The notes: generated by a model not told the origin, from the letters alone. Shown: positions 36,290 to 45,849, counted from the stretch's first letter. The stretch is 64,000 nucleotides of DNA from Nocardia rosealba (GCF_020216065.1 NZ_JAIWNA010000010.1:62001-126000), one strand, 5' to 3'. Program-made: numbers and translations.

Positions 36290-36601
36290 TCAGCGGTGAT
36301 CGATTCCCGGTGCTCGAGGACGTGGGCGGCCTGCGCCGTCCGGATTGCTCTGTGGCAGGAACGCGCCACGCAGCCTGCGCTGCGCCGAACGGGGCGGACC
36401 GGCACACGCGACTCGGACGGGCATGTGCCTGCCACTGGTGACGGCGACCAGCGCGCACACCATGGCGGCCGCGACCGCACCGAAGGCGAGCATGCGCGCG
36501 GTCTCGCCGCCGGGAGTTGTCATGAGCACGAAGGCGGGCAGCACGCACGCGAGAACCGCGTACGCCAGAATCATCGCCCGTGCCTGCACGCCGCCGAGCA
36601 T
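36290..36601 (-). CDS. small membrane protein, DUF6412-like
   Basis: Protein of 103 residues with two transmembrane helices (about 10-30 and 38-58) and a basic tail containing RGAFLPQSNPDGAGRPRPRA. The tail resembles that of a small actinobacterial membrane family often found beside YidC paralogs (DUF6412, from memory). ATG at 36601; the yidC paralog starts 81 bases downstream on the same strand. It may be a partner or substrate of that insertase. Confidence 0.65.
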   Translation of the reverse strand: MLGGVQARAMILAYAVLACVLPAFVLMTTPGGETARMLAFGAVAAAMVCALVAVTSGRHMPVRVACAGPPRSAQRRLRGAFLPQSNPDGAGRPRPRAPGIDHR

Positions 36602-36748
36602 ACCGGCGCCCCCGCACCGTGCCGAGGGATCGAGGCCCGTGCTCCGAGCGGCACGGGATCGCGCTACGCTGGCGAGGAACCGGACCGTGGTCACCGGTTG
36701 CTGGAACGCGATGTCACGGTCAGTTTTGTGCCGCGTATCGTTGGCACT

Positions 36749-37480
36749 GTGATCGCATCATCCGCGCAGGCCGAGCAGACCGCAGGCGACGGGCGCGCCA
36801 CCCGCTGGCAGGGCCACAAGGCCCGGCGCCGCACGGAGATGATCGATGCCGCCATCGAGGTCATCGAGGAACACGGCAACGAGATCTCGGTGCAGCTGAT
36901 CGCCGAACATCTCGGACTGCCGAGACCGGTGGTCTACCGCCACGTCGGTGGACGCTCCGAACTCGACGCCCTGGCCCGCAGGCGCATCCTCGATCTGCTG
37001 CTCGCCGAACTGCTGCCGACCCTGCGTCCCGACGGCACCCTCAAAGAGGTGGTGCGCGCGGTGATCCGCACCTACCTCGGCTGGATAGAACGCCATCCGA
37101 ACCTGCATCGTTTCCTCAGCGACGCCGCACCGCAGGTGGAGGGTGCTCCCACGCTGTCGCCCGCGGGCCGGGAGATGGGTGGTCAGCTGGCCGACATGTT
37201 CTCCGCGACCCTGGCCCGCTTCGGCATCGATCCGGCACGCGCCCGGCCGATGGCGCTGGCCGTGGTCGGTCTGGTCGACGCGGTGATCGCCGGCTGGCGG
37301 GCCGAACCGGAACCGGTGCTCGGCGCCGAACAGATCCAGGGCATCCTCACCGAATCGGTGCTGTCGCTGCTGGAGGGAAACGCGCGCAGCCTCGGTGTTC
37401 CGCTGCAACGGGATTCGCTCGTCGCCGACCTGCTCGTCGCCCCCGAGGCGGCCCCGCCGCCCGAGGACCGGCTGCGCTGA
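36749..37480 (+). CDS. TetR-family transcriptional regulator
   Basis: Regulator of 243 residues: N-terminal helix-turn-helix (EISVQLIAEHLGLPRPVVYRH) and a helical ligand domain. GTG at 36749 chosen; in-frame upstream sequence has no ribosome site. Divergent from the DUF6412-yidC-nudix operon (147-base gap), which it may control, and convergent with the DUF418 gene after 3 bases. Confidence 0.85.
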   Translation: MIASSAQAEQTAGDGRATRWQGHKARRRTEMIDAAIEVIEEHGNEISVQLIAEHLGLPRPVVYRHVGGRSELDALARRRILDLLLAELLPTLRPDGTLKEVVRAVIRTYLGWIERHPNLHRFLSDAAPQVEGAPTLSPAGREMGGQLADMFSATLARFGIDPARARPMALAVVGLVDAVIAGWRAEPEPVLGAEQIQGILTESVLSLLEGNARSLGVPLQRDSLVADLLVAPEAAPPPEDRLR

Positions 37481-37483
37481 GCG

Positions 37484-38671
37484 TCAACCGCGGGCCAGTG
37501 CGGTGTAGGTGCGCTGCCACAGCCACTCCACCGGCCCGCGCTCGAACCGCCGCAACCACAGGTGGGCGAAGCAGGCGATGAGTGCGACCACCAGCAGGTA
37601 GATCCCGATCGTGAACGGCACACGCGCACCGTCGGACACCCGGGCCGCAAGCCCGAAACCCCATCCGTAACACAGGATTCCGGCGATCAGGTTCTGCAGG
37701 ATGTAGCAGCTCAGCGCGGTCCGGCCGACTTCGCTCAGGCGTGCCCCGGTGAAACCCACGCGCGGATCGCGCAGGTAGTAGGCGGCGACGGCGGCGAGGA
37801 TGCCGAGCGCCACGAACGGCGCGGTGCCGTACCGGGTGAACAGGACCAGGTCACCACCGCCGAACACGCCGACCGCGAAGTCCACGGGCGCGGCGACGCC
37901 GAAACCGATCACCATGAGCCACCGACGAATTCGCGCACCCTCGGCCCGGAACACGCCCGCCCGGTACAGGTGGGCGCCGAGCAGGAACAGCGCGATCGAC
38001 ATCGGGAAGACGAAGATCGTCTCGATGCGGAACGTGAGAACGTGGTCCAGCCGGAATGCGACCAGCTCCCAGAACGACCCGTCGGCATAGGGATTCGGGT
38101 CGAGCCTCGAAGGCGTGGCGCGGGTGTCGTCCGGTTCGAAGGCCAGCGCCGCCGCGAGCAGCGCCAGCATGCTTACGTGCACGGCGCTCGCCACGATCAC
38201 CCAACGGCGTTGCGCGCGTTCGCTTGTCGCCAGCAGGTAGGCCACGACGAGGCCGGTGACCGCGTACCCCATCAGCACGTCGAACTCCGCGACGAGCAGG
38301 AAGTTCAGCAAACCGTCCAGGAACAGCAACGCCGCCCGGATCGGATACTTCCCCGGCCAGCTCCGGCCGGCCCGCCGGGCGGAATCCTGCTGGATCGCCA
38401 ACCCGATCCCGAACATCACCGTGAGCAGGCCGAGGAATTTGCCCTGCGCGAGCTGCTGCAGCACCCGCTCGGTCCACATCCACCCGCCTTCGGCGGCCGC
38501 ACCGAGCCCGTCGAGATATCCGACGAGGCCCTCGGGATCGGTGAAGATCCAGACATTGGTGCCGAGCGTGCCGAGAATGGCTATGCCGCGCAAGACGTCC
38601 AGCGCGGGCAACCGTCGTGGCCCGGCCGTCGCCACGGTCTCGGTGCCGGTCTGCGTCACGATCTCGCTCAT
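37484..38671 (-). CDS. DUF418 (YeiB-like) integral membrane protein
   Basis: Membrane protein of 395 residues with about nine helices. Starts of the family are visible: LPALDVLRGIAILGTLGTNVW-like N-terminus and the C-terminal DUF418 signature GRTALSCYILQNL followed by FERGPVEWLWR-like sequence. Family function is uncertain; it is related to acyltransferase-3 proteins. ATG at 38671. Divergent from dop. Confidence 0.85.
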   Translation of the reverse strand: MSEIVTQTGTETVATAGPRRLPALDVLRGIAILGTLGTNVWIFTDPEGLVGYLDGLGAAAEGGWMWTERVLQQLAQGKFLGLLTVMFGIGLAIQQDSARRAGRSWPGKYPIRAALLFLDGLLNFLLVAEFDVLMGYAVTGLVVAYLLATSERAQRRWVIVASAVHVSMLALLAAALAFEPDDTRATPSRLDPNPYADGSFWELVAFRLDHVLTFRIETIFVFPMSIALFLLGAHLYRAGVFRAEGARIRRWLMVIGFGVAAPVDFAVGVFGGGDLVLFTRYGTAPFVALGILAAVAAYYLRDPRVGFTGARLSEVGRTALSCYILQNLIAGILCYGWGFGLAARVSDGARVPFTIGIYLLVVALIACFAHLWLRRFERGPVEWLWQRTYTALARG

Positions 38672-38839
38672 GATCCGAGTATCGCGAGCACCGGTGCCGA
38701 CCGGATCGCCCACGAGGACCATCGAAGGTCCCCCGTCCGGGGGACCCGGCCCTGATCGGCGTGCCGCGCCGGTACCCGAGGGGACCCCGTGGAGCCGAGA
38801 TGACGGTGTGGGCGTGGCGCGTCGCCTAGGCTCGTCAGC

Positions 38840-40339
38840 ATGCAGCGCATCATCGGAATCGAGGTCGAGTACGGCATCTCGACCCCCACGGAGCCGACGG
38901 CCAACCCGATCCTCACCTCCACCCAGGCCGTTCTCGCCTACGCGGCCGCCGAAGGGGTGCCGCGCGCCAAGCGCACCCGCTGGGACTACGAGGTGGAATC
39001 CCCGCTGCGTGACGCACGCGGTTTCGACCTCAGCCGGATGAGCGGGCCCGCCCCGGTCATCGACGCCGACGAGGTCGGCGCGGCCAACATGATCCTCACC
39101 AACGGGGCCCGGCTCTACGTCGACCACGCCCATCCGGAGTACTCAGCGCCCGAGGTCGTCGACCCGCTCGACGCCGTCATCTGGGACAAAGCGGGCGAAC
39201 GGGTGATGGAGGCCGCCGCGCGCCACGCCTCGAGCGTGCCGGGTGCACCGCGCCTGCAGCTGTACAAGAACAACGTCGACGGCAAGGGCGCCTCCTACGG
39301 CACCCACGAGAACTACCTGATGAACCGCGATACGCCGTTCAGCCACATCATCGCCGGTCTCACCCCGTTCTTCGTCTCCCGCCAGGTGATCTGCGGGTCC
39401 GGCCGGGTCGGCATCGGCCAGTCCGGTGACCACGCGGGCTTCCAGCTGTCCCAGCGCGCCGACTACATCGAGGTCGAGGTCGGTCTCGAGACCACGCTCA
39501 AGCGTGGCATCATCAACACCCGCGACGAACCGCACGCCGACGCGGACAAGTACCGGCGCCTGCACGTGATCATCGGTGACGCCAACCTGGCCGAGATGTC
39601 GACCTACCTCAAGGTCGGCACCACCGCGCTGGTGCTCGACCTGATCGAGGCGGGCGAGGACCTCTCGGAGTTCCAGCTGGCCCGTCCCGTCACCGCCGTG
39701 CACCAGATCAGCCACGATCCCACCCTGCGCGCCACCGTGGCCCTCGCCGACGGCCGCGAACTGACCGGCCTTGCGCTGCAACGTCTCTACCACGAGCGGG
39801 TGGCCAAGTTCATCGACCGCGAAGGCAACGACGACCCGCGCGTGCGCGACATCGTCGAGAACTGGGCCATGGTGCTCGATCTGCTCGAGCGCGACCCGAT
39901 GGAATGCGCCAATCTGCTCGACTGGCCGGCCAAACTGCGTCTGCTCGAAGGCATGCGCAGCCGTGAGGGCCTGGGCTGGGCCGCCCCGAAACTGCACCTG
40001 ATGGACCTGCAGTACTCCGATGTGCGCCTGGACAAGGGCCTCTACAACCGCCTGGTGGCGCGCGGGTCGATGAAGCGCCTGGTCAACGAGCAGGATGTGC
40101 TCGACGCGATGACCAACCCGCCGACCAACACCCGCGCCTACTTCCGCGGCGAGTGCCTGCGCCGGTTCGGTGCCGATATCGCCGCCGCCAGTTGGGATTC
40201 GGTGATCTTCGATCTCGGCGGCGATTCGCTGGTCCGCATCCCGACGCTGGAGCCGCGGCGCGGTACGAAAGCCCACGTAGGCAAGCTGCTCGAGGCGGCG
40301 GAATCGGCGGCCGATCTCGTCGAACAGCTCACCCACTGA
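38840..40339 (+). CDS. dop: Pup deamidase/depupylase
   Basis: Converts the C-terminal Gln of Pup to Glu and removes Pup from substrates. The 499 residues have the glutamine-synthetase-like fold: IGIEVEYG with metal/ATP-binding Glu8 and Glu10, the conserved Asp95 in YVDHAHPEYS (proposed nucleophile or activating residue), and the Dop-specific insertion near residues 40-80. Length matches mycobacterial Dop. ATG at 38840. It heads the Pup-proteasome block but is 7.8 kb from arc. Confidence 0.97.
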   Translation: MQRIIGIEVEYGISTPTEPTANPILTSTQAVLAYAAAEGVPRAKRTRWDYEVESPLRDARGFDLSRMSGPAPVIDADEVGAANMILTNGARLYVDHAHPEYSAPEVVDPLDAVIWDKAGERVMEAAARHASSVPGAPRLQLYKNNVDGKGASYGTHENYLMNRDTPFSHIIAGLTPFFVSRQVICGSGRVGIGQSGDHAGFQLSQRADYIEVEVGLETTLKRGIINTRDEPHADADKYRRLHVIIGDANLAEMSTYLKVGTTALVLDLIEAGEDLSEFQLARPVTAVHQISHDPTLRATVALADGRELTGLALQRLYHERVAKFIDREGNDDPRVRDIVENWAMVLDLLERDPMECANLLDWPAKLRLLEGMRSREGLGWAAPKLHLMDLQYSDVRLDKGLYNRLVARGSMKRLVNEQDVLDAMTNPPTNTRAYFRGECLRRFGADIAAASWDSVIFDLGGDSLVRIPTLEPRRGTKAHVGKLLEAAESAADLVEQLTH

Positions 40340-40456
40340 GGCGAACAGCAGCACGACCGGGCGACAATACGATCGCTAATCGACCATGTTGTCGGATCTG
40401 CTCGGTAGGGTTGAAGAACGAGCACGATCATTGAGTGGAAGAGGAGGTCGGCTGCC

Positions 40457-40651
40457 ATGGCACAAGAGCAGACCAAGCGCGCCGGGGGTGGCGACGAGGA
40501 CGAGGGCCCCGAGGGCGACGGTGCGGCAGGACAGGAGCGGCGCGAGAAGCTCGCGGAGGAAACCGACGACCTGCTCGACGAGATCGATGATGTGCTCGAG
40601 GAGAACGCCGAGGACTTCGTGCGGGCATATGTGCAGAAGGGCGGCCAGTGA
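40457..40651 (+). CDS. pup: prokaryotic ubiquitin-like protein Pup
   Basis: Intrinsically disordered 64-residue degradation tag. It ends in GGQ, so Dop must deamidate the final Gln to Glu before PafA can ligate it. The C-terminal half has the acidic helical Arc-binding region (DDLLDEIDDVLEENAEDFV). ATG with AGGAGG upstream. Its stop overlaps the prcB GTG by 4 bases. Confidence 0.98.
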   Translation: MAQEQTKRAGGGDEDEGPEGDGAAGQERREKLAEETDDLLDEIDDVLEENAEDFVRAYVQKGGQ

Positions 40652-41490
40652 CCCAAGGTGACCCGTTGCGTCTGCACGCAGGTCGGACGCTGTCCTCGTT
40701 CACCGAACATCTCCGCATGCACGCGCCGGACCTGTTGCCCGCCAACAGGTTCGGCGGCAGCGAGCTCGTCGGCGCGGATTTCGCGCCGCACGGCACGACC
40801 ATCGTCGCGGTCAGTTACCGCGGCGGTGTGCTGATCGCGGGCGATCGCCGGGCCACCCAGGGCAACCTGGTGGCCTCGCGCGACATGGAGAAGGTGTACA
40901 TCACCGACACCTTCTCCGCCGCGGGCATCGCGGGCACGGCCGGGTTGGCCGTGGAGATGGTGCGGTTGTTCGCGGTAGAACTCGAGCACTACGAGAAAAT
41001 CGAAGGGGTCTCGCTCACCTTCGACGGTAAAGCCAACAAGTTGTCGAAGATGGTGCGCGAGAACCTGCCCGCGGCCATGCAGGGCCTGGCGGTGATCCCG
41101 CTGCTGGTCGGCTACGACGACCAGGTGACCGACCCCGACAAGGCCGGGCGGATCGTGTCCTACGACGTGGTCGGTTCGCGCAGCGAGGAACGGTTCGGCT
41201 ACACCGCCGTCGGTTCGGGCTCGAACTTCGCCAAGTCCTCGCTCAAGAAGCTCTACCGGCGCGGACTGGACGCGGACCAGGCATTGCGGATCGCGGTGGA
41301 GTCGCTGGTCGATGCCGCCGACGACGACAGTGCCACCGGCGGGCCCGACGCGTTGCGCGGGATCTACCCGACGGTGGTGACCATCGACGCCGAGGGCGCG
41401 GCCGATGTCACCGAGGAACGGCTCGGTGAGGTCGCCGCGGCGATCGCCGCCGACCGGGAGGCCGCAGTGAACGGGGGTGCCAGCGCATGA
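40648..41490 (+). CDS. prcB: 20S proteasome beta subunit
   Basis: Catalytic subunit of the 20S core, 280 residues. A 49-residue propeptide ends at HG, exposing Thr50 (TTIVAVSY) as the N-terminal nucleophile after self-cleavage; Lys and Asp of the active site follow in the AGDRRATQG region. GTG start inside the pup stop gives tight coupling. Confidence 0.98.
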   Translation: MTQGDPLRLHAGRTLSSFTEHLRMHAPDLLPANRFGGSELVGADFAPHGTTIVAVSYRGGVLIAGDRRATQGNLVASRDMEKVYITDTFSAAGIAGTAGLAVEMVRLFAVELEHYEKIEGVSLTFDGKANKLSKMVRENLPAAMQGLAVIPLLVGYDDQVTDPDKAGRIVSYDVVGSRSEERFGYTAVGSGSNFAKSSLKKLYRRGLDADQALRIAVESLVDAADDDSATGGPDALRGIYPTVVTIDAEGAADVTEERLGEVAAAIAADREAAVNGGASA

Positions 41491-42254
41491 CGCTGCCTTA
41501 CTACGCGTCCGCCGAGCAGATCATGCGGGACAAGACCGAGCTGGCCCGCAAGGGCATCGGTCGTGGTCGCAGCGTGGTCGTGCTGGTGTACGACAAGGGT
41601 GTGCTGTTCGTCGCCGAGAACCCCTCGGCGACCCTGCACAAGATCAGCGAGCTCTACGACCGCATCGGTTTCGCCGCGGTCGGCAAGTACAACGAGTTCG
41701 AGGCGTTGCGCCGGGGCGGCATTCTGCAGGCCGACCTCAAGGGTTACCAGTACGACCGGCGCGACGTGAGCGGGCGTTCGCTGGCCAACCTGTACGCCCA
41801 GAGCCTGGGGTCGATCTTCACCGATCAGCTCAAGCCGTACGAGGTGGAGCTGTGCGTGGCCGAGGTCGGCTACCCGGAGCAGGTGCCGACGTCGGTGCTC
41901 TACCGGATCACCTTCGATGGTTCCATCGTCGACGAACGCGAGTTCGTCGTCATGGGTGGCACCACCGAGCCGATCGTGACCGCGCTCAAGGCAGCCTACA
42001 AGCCGGGTCTCACCCTCGACGAGGCTCTGAAGGTGGCGATCGGCGCGCTGCAGGCCGGTCAACCCGAGGCCGACAAGGACAAGCGTGTGCTCAGTGTGTC
42101 CTCCCTCGAGGTGGCCACGCTCGAGCAGGCACGTCCGCGCCGGGCGTTCCGGCGCCTGCAGGGCGCCCCGCTCGAGCAGGCATTGGCCGGGACGACCGGC
42201 AAGAAGGTGACCGAGGCGAAGCTGCCCGAACCCGAGGACGGTTCGGACGGCTGA
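41487..42254 (+). CDS. prcA: 20S proteasome alpha subunit
   Basis: Non-catalytic ring subunit of 255 residues forming the gate that Arc docks to. The N-terminus MTLPYYASAEQIMRDKTELA is the gating segment, and GIGRGRSVVVLVY begins the core fold. It overlaps prcB by 4 bases (ATGA). A perfect hairpin follows. Confidence 0.98.
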   Translation: MTLPYYASAEQIMRDKTELARKGIGRGRSVVVLVYDKGVLFVAENPSATLHKISELYDRIGFAAVGKYNEFEALRRGGILQADLKGYQYDRRDVSGRSLANLYAQSLGSIFTDQLKPYEVELCVAEVGYPEQVPTSVLYRITFDGSIVDEREFVVMGGTTEPIVTALKAAYKPGLTLDEALKVAIGALQAGQPEADKDKRVLSVSSLEVATLEQARPRRAFRRLQGAPLEQALAGTTGKKVTEAKLPEPEDGSDG

Positions 42255-42274
42255 CGCCGACGTGAAGATCGTGA

Positions 42275-42309
42275 TCGGGCCCGTGAACCACCTCGGTTCA
42301 CGGGCCCGA
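42275..42309 (+). terminator. hairpin between prcA and pafA
   Basis: Perfect 15-bp arms 42275-42289 and 42295-42309 with loop ACCTC, 20 bases after the prcA stop. No T-run. It separates prcBA from pafA, which therefore probably has its own promoter in 42310-42418. Confidence 0.75.
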
Positions 42310-42418
42310 CCTCGTCGTGGGCACACGGTCGTTCACTGTCCGAATCGTTGTGAACACGTATGCGAATGGGATCTCAGAGCGCCGCGCGGGTACTGGTCAT
42401 GGCTGTAGTGTCGATAGT

Positions 42419-43777
42419 GTGCAGCGACGAATCATGGGGATCGAGACCGAGTTCGGTGTGACATGCACCTTCCACGGTCACCGTCGGCTGTCCCCCGACG
42501 AGGTGGCCCGGTACCTGTTCCGCCGGGTGGTGTCCTGGGGCCGTAGCTCTAATGTCTTCCTTCGCAACGGTGCCAGGTTGTACCTCGACGTCGGATCGCA
42601 TCCCGAGTACGCCACGGCCGAATGCGACAGCTTGGTGCAGCTGGTCACCCACGACCGGGCCGGTGAGCGGGTGCTCGAAGAGCTGCTCATCGACGCCGAG
42701 CAGCGGTTGGCCGAAGAAGGCATCGGCGGCGACATCTACCTGTTCAAGAACAACACCGACTCCGCGGGCAACTCCTACGGCTGCCACGAGAACTTCCTCG
42801 TGGTACGTGCCGGCGAGTTCTCCCGGATCTCGGATGTGCTGTTGCCGTTCCTGGTGACGCGTCAGCTCATCTGCGGCGCAGGCAAGGTGCTGCAGACGCC
42901 GAAGGCGGCCACCTTCTGCCTGTCGCAGCGCGCCGAGCACATCTGGGAGGGTGTGTCCTCGGCGACCACCCGGTCGCGCCCGATCATCAACACCCGCGAC
43001 GAACCGCACGCCGACGCCGAGAAGTACCGGCGCCTGCACGTGATCGTCGGCGACTCGAACATGGCCGAACCGACGACGATGCTCAAGGTGGGCACCGCCT
43101 CGCTGGTGCTGGAGATGATCGAGGCCGGGGTGTCGTTCCGCGACTTCGCCCTCGACAACCCGATCCGCGCCATCCGCGAGGTGAGCCACGACCTCACCGG
43201 TCGTCGGCCGGTCCGGCTGGCCGGTGGACGGCAGGCCAGTGCGCTCGAGATCCAGCGTGAGTACTACGCGCGTGCCGTGGACCACCTGCGCAATCGGGAC
43301 CGCGATCCGCAGATCGACGCGGTCGTCGACCTGTGGGGCCGCACGCTCGACGCGGTCGAGGCGCAGGACTTCGCCAAGGTCGACACCGAGATCGACTGGG
43401 TGATCAAGCGCAAGCTGTTCCAGCGCTACCAGGACCGATACAGCATGGAGCTGTCCGATCCGAAGATCGCCCAGTTGGACCTCGCCTACCACGACATCAA
43501 GCGTGGACGTGGGGTGTTCGATCTGCTGCAGCGTAAGGGGCTGGCGAAGCGGATCACGGAGGACGAGGCGGTGGATGCCGCGGTCGAGACGCCACCGCAG
43601 ACCACCCGGGCCAAGTTGCGGGGTGACTTCATCACCGCGGCTCAGGAGGCCGGCCGTGATTTCACGGTCGACTGGGTGCATCTCAAGCTCAACGATCAGG
43701 CGCAGCGGACAGTTTTGTGCAAGGACCCGTTCCGGTCGGTCGACGAGCGAGTCGATCGGCTGATCGCCTCGATGTAG
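42419..43777 (+). CDS. pafA: Pup--protein ligase
   Basis: ATP-dependent ligase of 452 residues that joins the Pup C-terminal Glu to target lysines. The GTG at 42419 gives the N-terminus QRRIMGIETEFG with metal-binding Glu9 and Glu11, and a length identical to M. tuberculosis PafA; an in-frame start at 42317 would run through intergenic DNA. Asp57 in YLDVGSHPEY is the conserved catalytic Asp. A bidirectional terminator follows and pafB/pafC are not adjacent. Confidence 0.97.
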   Translation: MQRRIMGIETEFGVTCTFHGHRRLSPDEVARYLFRRVVSWGRSSNVFLRNGARLYLDVGSHPEYATAECDSLVQLVTHDRAGERVLEELLIDAEQRLAEEGIGGDIYLFKNNTDSAGNSYGCHENFLVVRAGEFSRISDVLLPFLVTRQLICGAGKVLQTPKAATFCLSQRAEHIWEGVSSATTRSRPIINTRDEPHADAEKYRRLHVIVGDSNMAEPTTMLKVGTASLVLEMIEAGVSFRDFALDNPIRAIREVSHDLTGRRPVRLAGGRQASALEIQREYYARAVDHLRNRDRDPQIDAVVDLWGRTLDAVEAQDFAKVDTEIDWVIKRKLFQRYQDRYSMELSDPKIAQLDLAYHDIKRGRGVFDLLQRKGLAKRITEDEAVDAAVETPPQTTRAKLRGDFITAAQEAGRDFTVDWVHLKLNDQAQRTVLCKDPFRSVDERVDRLIASM

Positions 43778-43804
43778 GCGAACCCCCACAGACGGGGGGA
43801 CCGA

Positions 43805-43852
43805 CAAAACCGGTGGCGCATGGGAGCGAATGCGTAGGCGCCACCGGTTTTG
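43805..43852. terminator. bidirectional terminator between pafA and tetR
   Basis: Arms CAAAACCGGTGGCGC (43805-43819) and the exact complement (43838-43852) with an 18-base loop; the outer ends give A-runs or T-runs on each strand. It lies between convergent genes. Confidence 0.8.
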
Positions 43853-43913
43853 TGCTGTTCGGAGAAGCCGAGGTCGCCTGCGCCGCTCCGCCGCTGTCGG
43901 GCAGTGCCGTAGA

Positions 43914-44546
43914 TCAGTCGGCGACAACCGCCGCATAGGTGGTCTGTAGCCCCGCGATGAACGCTGTGAGAGCCAATTCGAAGCTGTCGTCGTCGATTTC
44001 GTCGGCGATCGCGCGGAGCAGGTGGGCCTGGTTCAGGTGGGGGTAGCGGTCGCGGTAGACCTGGACGTCGTCGGCGAAACCGCCGGCGAACGAACCGACC
44101 GTCGAGCCCATCACCAGGTAGCGGGTGGCGGCACCGATCATGGTGGCGTAGCGGGGCGGCCAGCCTGCCCCGACGAGGCCGCCGTGGACGGCGTCGGCGG
44201 CGCGCAGGTTCTCGGTGCGGCGACCGGGGCCCGCGGCGAGGTAGGGCACGAAGTTGGGGTGGGTGGCCAGGGCGGCTCGGTAGCTGCGGGCCCAGGATGC
44301 CAGCGCCTCGTCCCAGGTCGCGGTGTCGAAGGCTGAGGTGTCGACCCGGCTCATGACGCGGGCGGCGATGTCGTCGAGTAGCTCGTCCTTGTTGGGGTAG
44401 TGGCCGTAGAGCGAGGCGGCCTGCACGCCGAGTTCGGCGGCCAGCTTGCGCATGGAGACCTCGGCCAAGCCGTCGCGGTCGATCAGGGCCAGCGCGGCCT
44501 CGCGGATGCGATCGCGGCTCAACAGCGGTACGCGTGGCCTGGCCAA
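43914..44546 (-). CDS. TetR-family regulator of the acyl-CoA cassette
   Basis: Repressor of 210 residues: HTH (MRKLAAELGVQAASLYGHY) and a helical ligand domain of the tetracycline-repressor-like C-terminal type. TTG start at 44546 with GAGGAAGG upstream. It is divergent from the acyl-CoA dehydrogenase, and two similar 15-bp near-palindromes sit in the shared gap, so repression of the cassette is likely, relieved perhaps by an acyl-CoA. Confidence 0.87.
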   Translation of the reverse strand: MARPRVPLLSRDRIREAALALIDRDGLAEVSMRKLAAELGVQAASLYGHYPNKDELLDDIAARVMSRVDTSAFDTATWDEALASWARSYRAALATHPNFVPYLAAGPGRRTENLRAADAVHGGLVGAGWPPRYATMIGAATRYLVMGSTVGSFAGGFADDVQVYRDRYPHLNQAHLLRAIADEIDDDSFELALTAFIAGLQTTYAAVVAD

Positions 44547-44619
44547 TGCGCCTTCCTCTCCTGCGGGAACTCTCGGGACACGAACCGTATCACCGGGGCG
44601 GAGAACACCTCTTGATTAA

Positions 44620-44667
44620 CCGAACGCCGTTAGGATACTGTGCCCGAGTAAACCTAACGCTGTTTGG
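44620..44667. promoter_or_regulatory. twin TetR operators
   Basis: CCGAACGCCGTTAGG (44620-44634) and CCTAACGCTGTTTGG (44653-44667) are each imperfect palindromes, related to each other as inverted copies, with centres 33 bp apart (about three helical turns). The second ends 4 bases before the AGGAG of the dehydrogenase gene. Binding by the adjacent TetR is inferred. Confidence 0.6.
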
Positions 44668-44681
44668 TTCAGGAGTGTCCT

Positions 44682-45833
44682 GTGGATTTCCAACTCTCGT
44701 CGGCGCACAGCGATCTGCGCGATCTCGCCCGTAGCTGGGTGGAGAAGGAGGTCGTACCGCATGCGACGCGGTGGGACCGTGAGGAATCGGTCGACCCGGC
44801 GATCGTGGGCAAGCTCGGGGCCATGGGGTTTCTCGGCATCGGGATCGACGAGGAATTCGGTGGTTCCGGCGGCGACATGCTCGCCTACTGCGTGCTGCTC
44901 GAGGAACTGGGTCGCGGTGACAGCGCGGTGCGCGGCATCGTGTCGGTCTCACTCGGCCTGGTCGCCAAGTCGATCGCGGCCTACGGCACCGAGGAGCAGA
45001 AGCGCCGGTTCCTGCCGTCGCTGTGCGAAGGTGAGCGACTCGGCTGTTTCGCGCTGACCGAGCCGGGCACCGGCTCCGACGCCGCGGGCCTGATCACCCG
45101 CGCCACCCGCGAGGGCGACGACTGGCTCCTCTCCGGGACGAAGATCTTCATCACCAACGGCACCTGGGCCGACATCGCCCTGGTGTTCGCCCGCACCGGC
45201 GGTCCCGGTCCGAAGGGCATCACCGCGTTCCTCGTGCACACCGACGCACCGGGTTTCGGCCGGACCGAAATCAAGGGCAAACTCGGGCTGCGTGGCCAGG
45301 CCACCGCCGAACTCGTGCTCGACGGCGTGCGCGTCTCCGACGCGAATCGGCTGGGCGAGCTCGGCCAGGGTTTCCGTATCGCGATGGGCGCGCTGGACAA
45401 GGGCCGCATCGGCGTCGCCGCCGGGTGCGTGGGTGTGGCGCGGGCCTGCCTGGAGGCGTCGGTGCGTTACGCCGGTGAACGCGAGCAGTTCGGCAAACCG
45501 ATCGCGGGATATCAACTCGTGCAGGAACTGCTGGCCGATATCGCGGTGGAAACCGAAGCCGCGCGGCTGCTCGCCTGGCGCGCGGCCGACCTCGTCGACC
45601 GGGGTGAGCCGTTCGGAACCGCCGCGTCGATGGCGAAGCTGTTCGCCTCCGAAACCGCGGTGAAAGCCGCGAACAACGCCATCCAGGTGTTCGGCGGGTA
45701 CGGCTACATCGACGAATACCCCGTCGCCAAGTATCTGCGCGACGCCCGCGTGCTCACCCTCTACGAGGGCACGACCCAGATCCAGAAACTGCTCATCGGC
45801 CGCGCCCTCACCGGCGTGAACGCCATTGTCTGA
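44682..45833 (+). CDS. acyl-CoA dehydrogenase (SCAD/MCAD-type catalytic Glu)
   Basis: FAD enzyme of 383 residues that introduces the 2,3-double bond into acyl-CoA. The FAD/substrate motif is FALTEPGTGSDA, the flavin-contact segment is KIFITNGTWADIA, and the catalytic base Glu362 is in LYEGTTQIQ. GTG at 44682 with AGGAG at 44671-44675. First gene of the TetR-controlled cassette, with the SDR gene 16 bases downstream. Confidence 0.92.
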   Translation: MDFQLSSAHSDLRDLARSWVEKEVVPHATRWDREESVDPAIVGKLGAMGFLGIGIDEEFGGSGGDMLAYCVLLEELGRGDSAVRGIVSVSLGLVAKSIAAYGTEEQKRRFLPSLCEGERLGCFALTEPGTGSDAAGLITRATREGDDWLLSGTKIFITNGTWADIALVFARTGGPGPKGITAFLVHTDAPGFGRTEIKGKLGLRGQATAELVLDGVRVSDANRLGELGQGFRIAMGALDKGRIGVAAGCVGVARACLEASVRYAGEREQFGKPIAGYQLVQELLADIAVETEAARLLAWRAADLVDRGEPFGTAASMAKLFASETAVKAANNAIQVFGGYGYIDEYPVAKYLRDARVLTLYEGTTQIQKLLIGRALTGVNAIV

Positions 45834-45849
45834 CACAGGAGTACGACTC

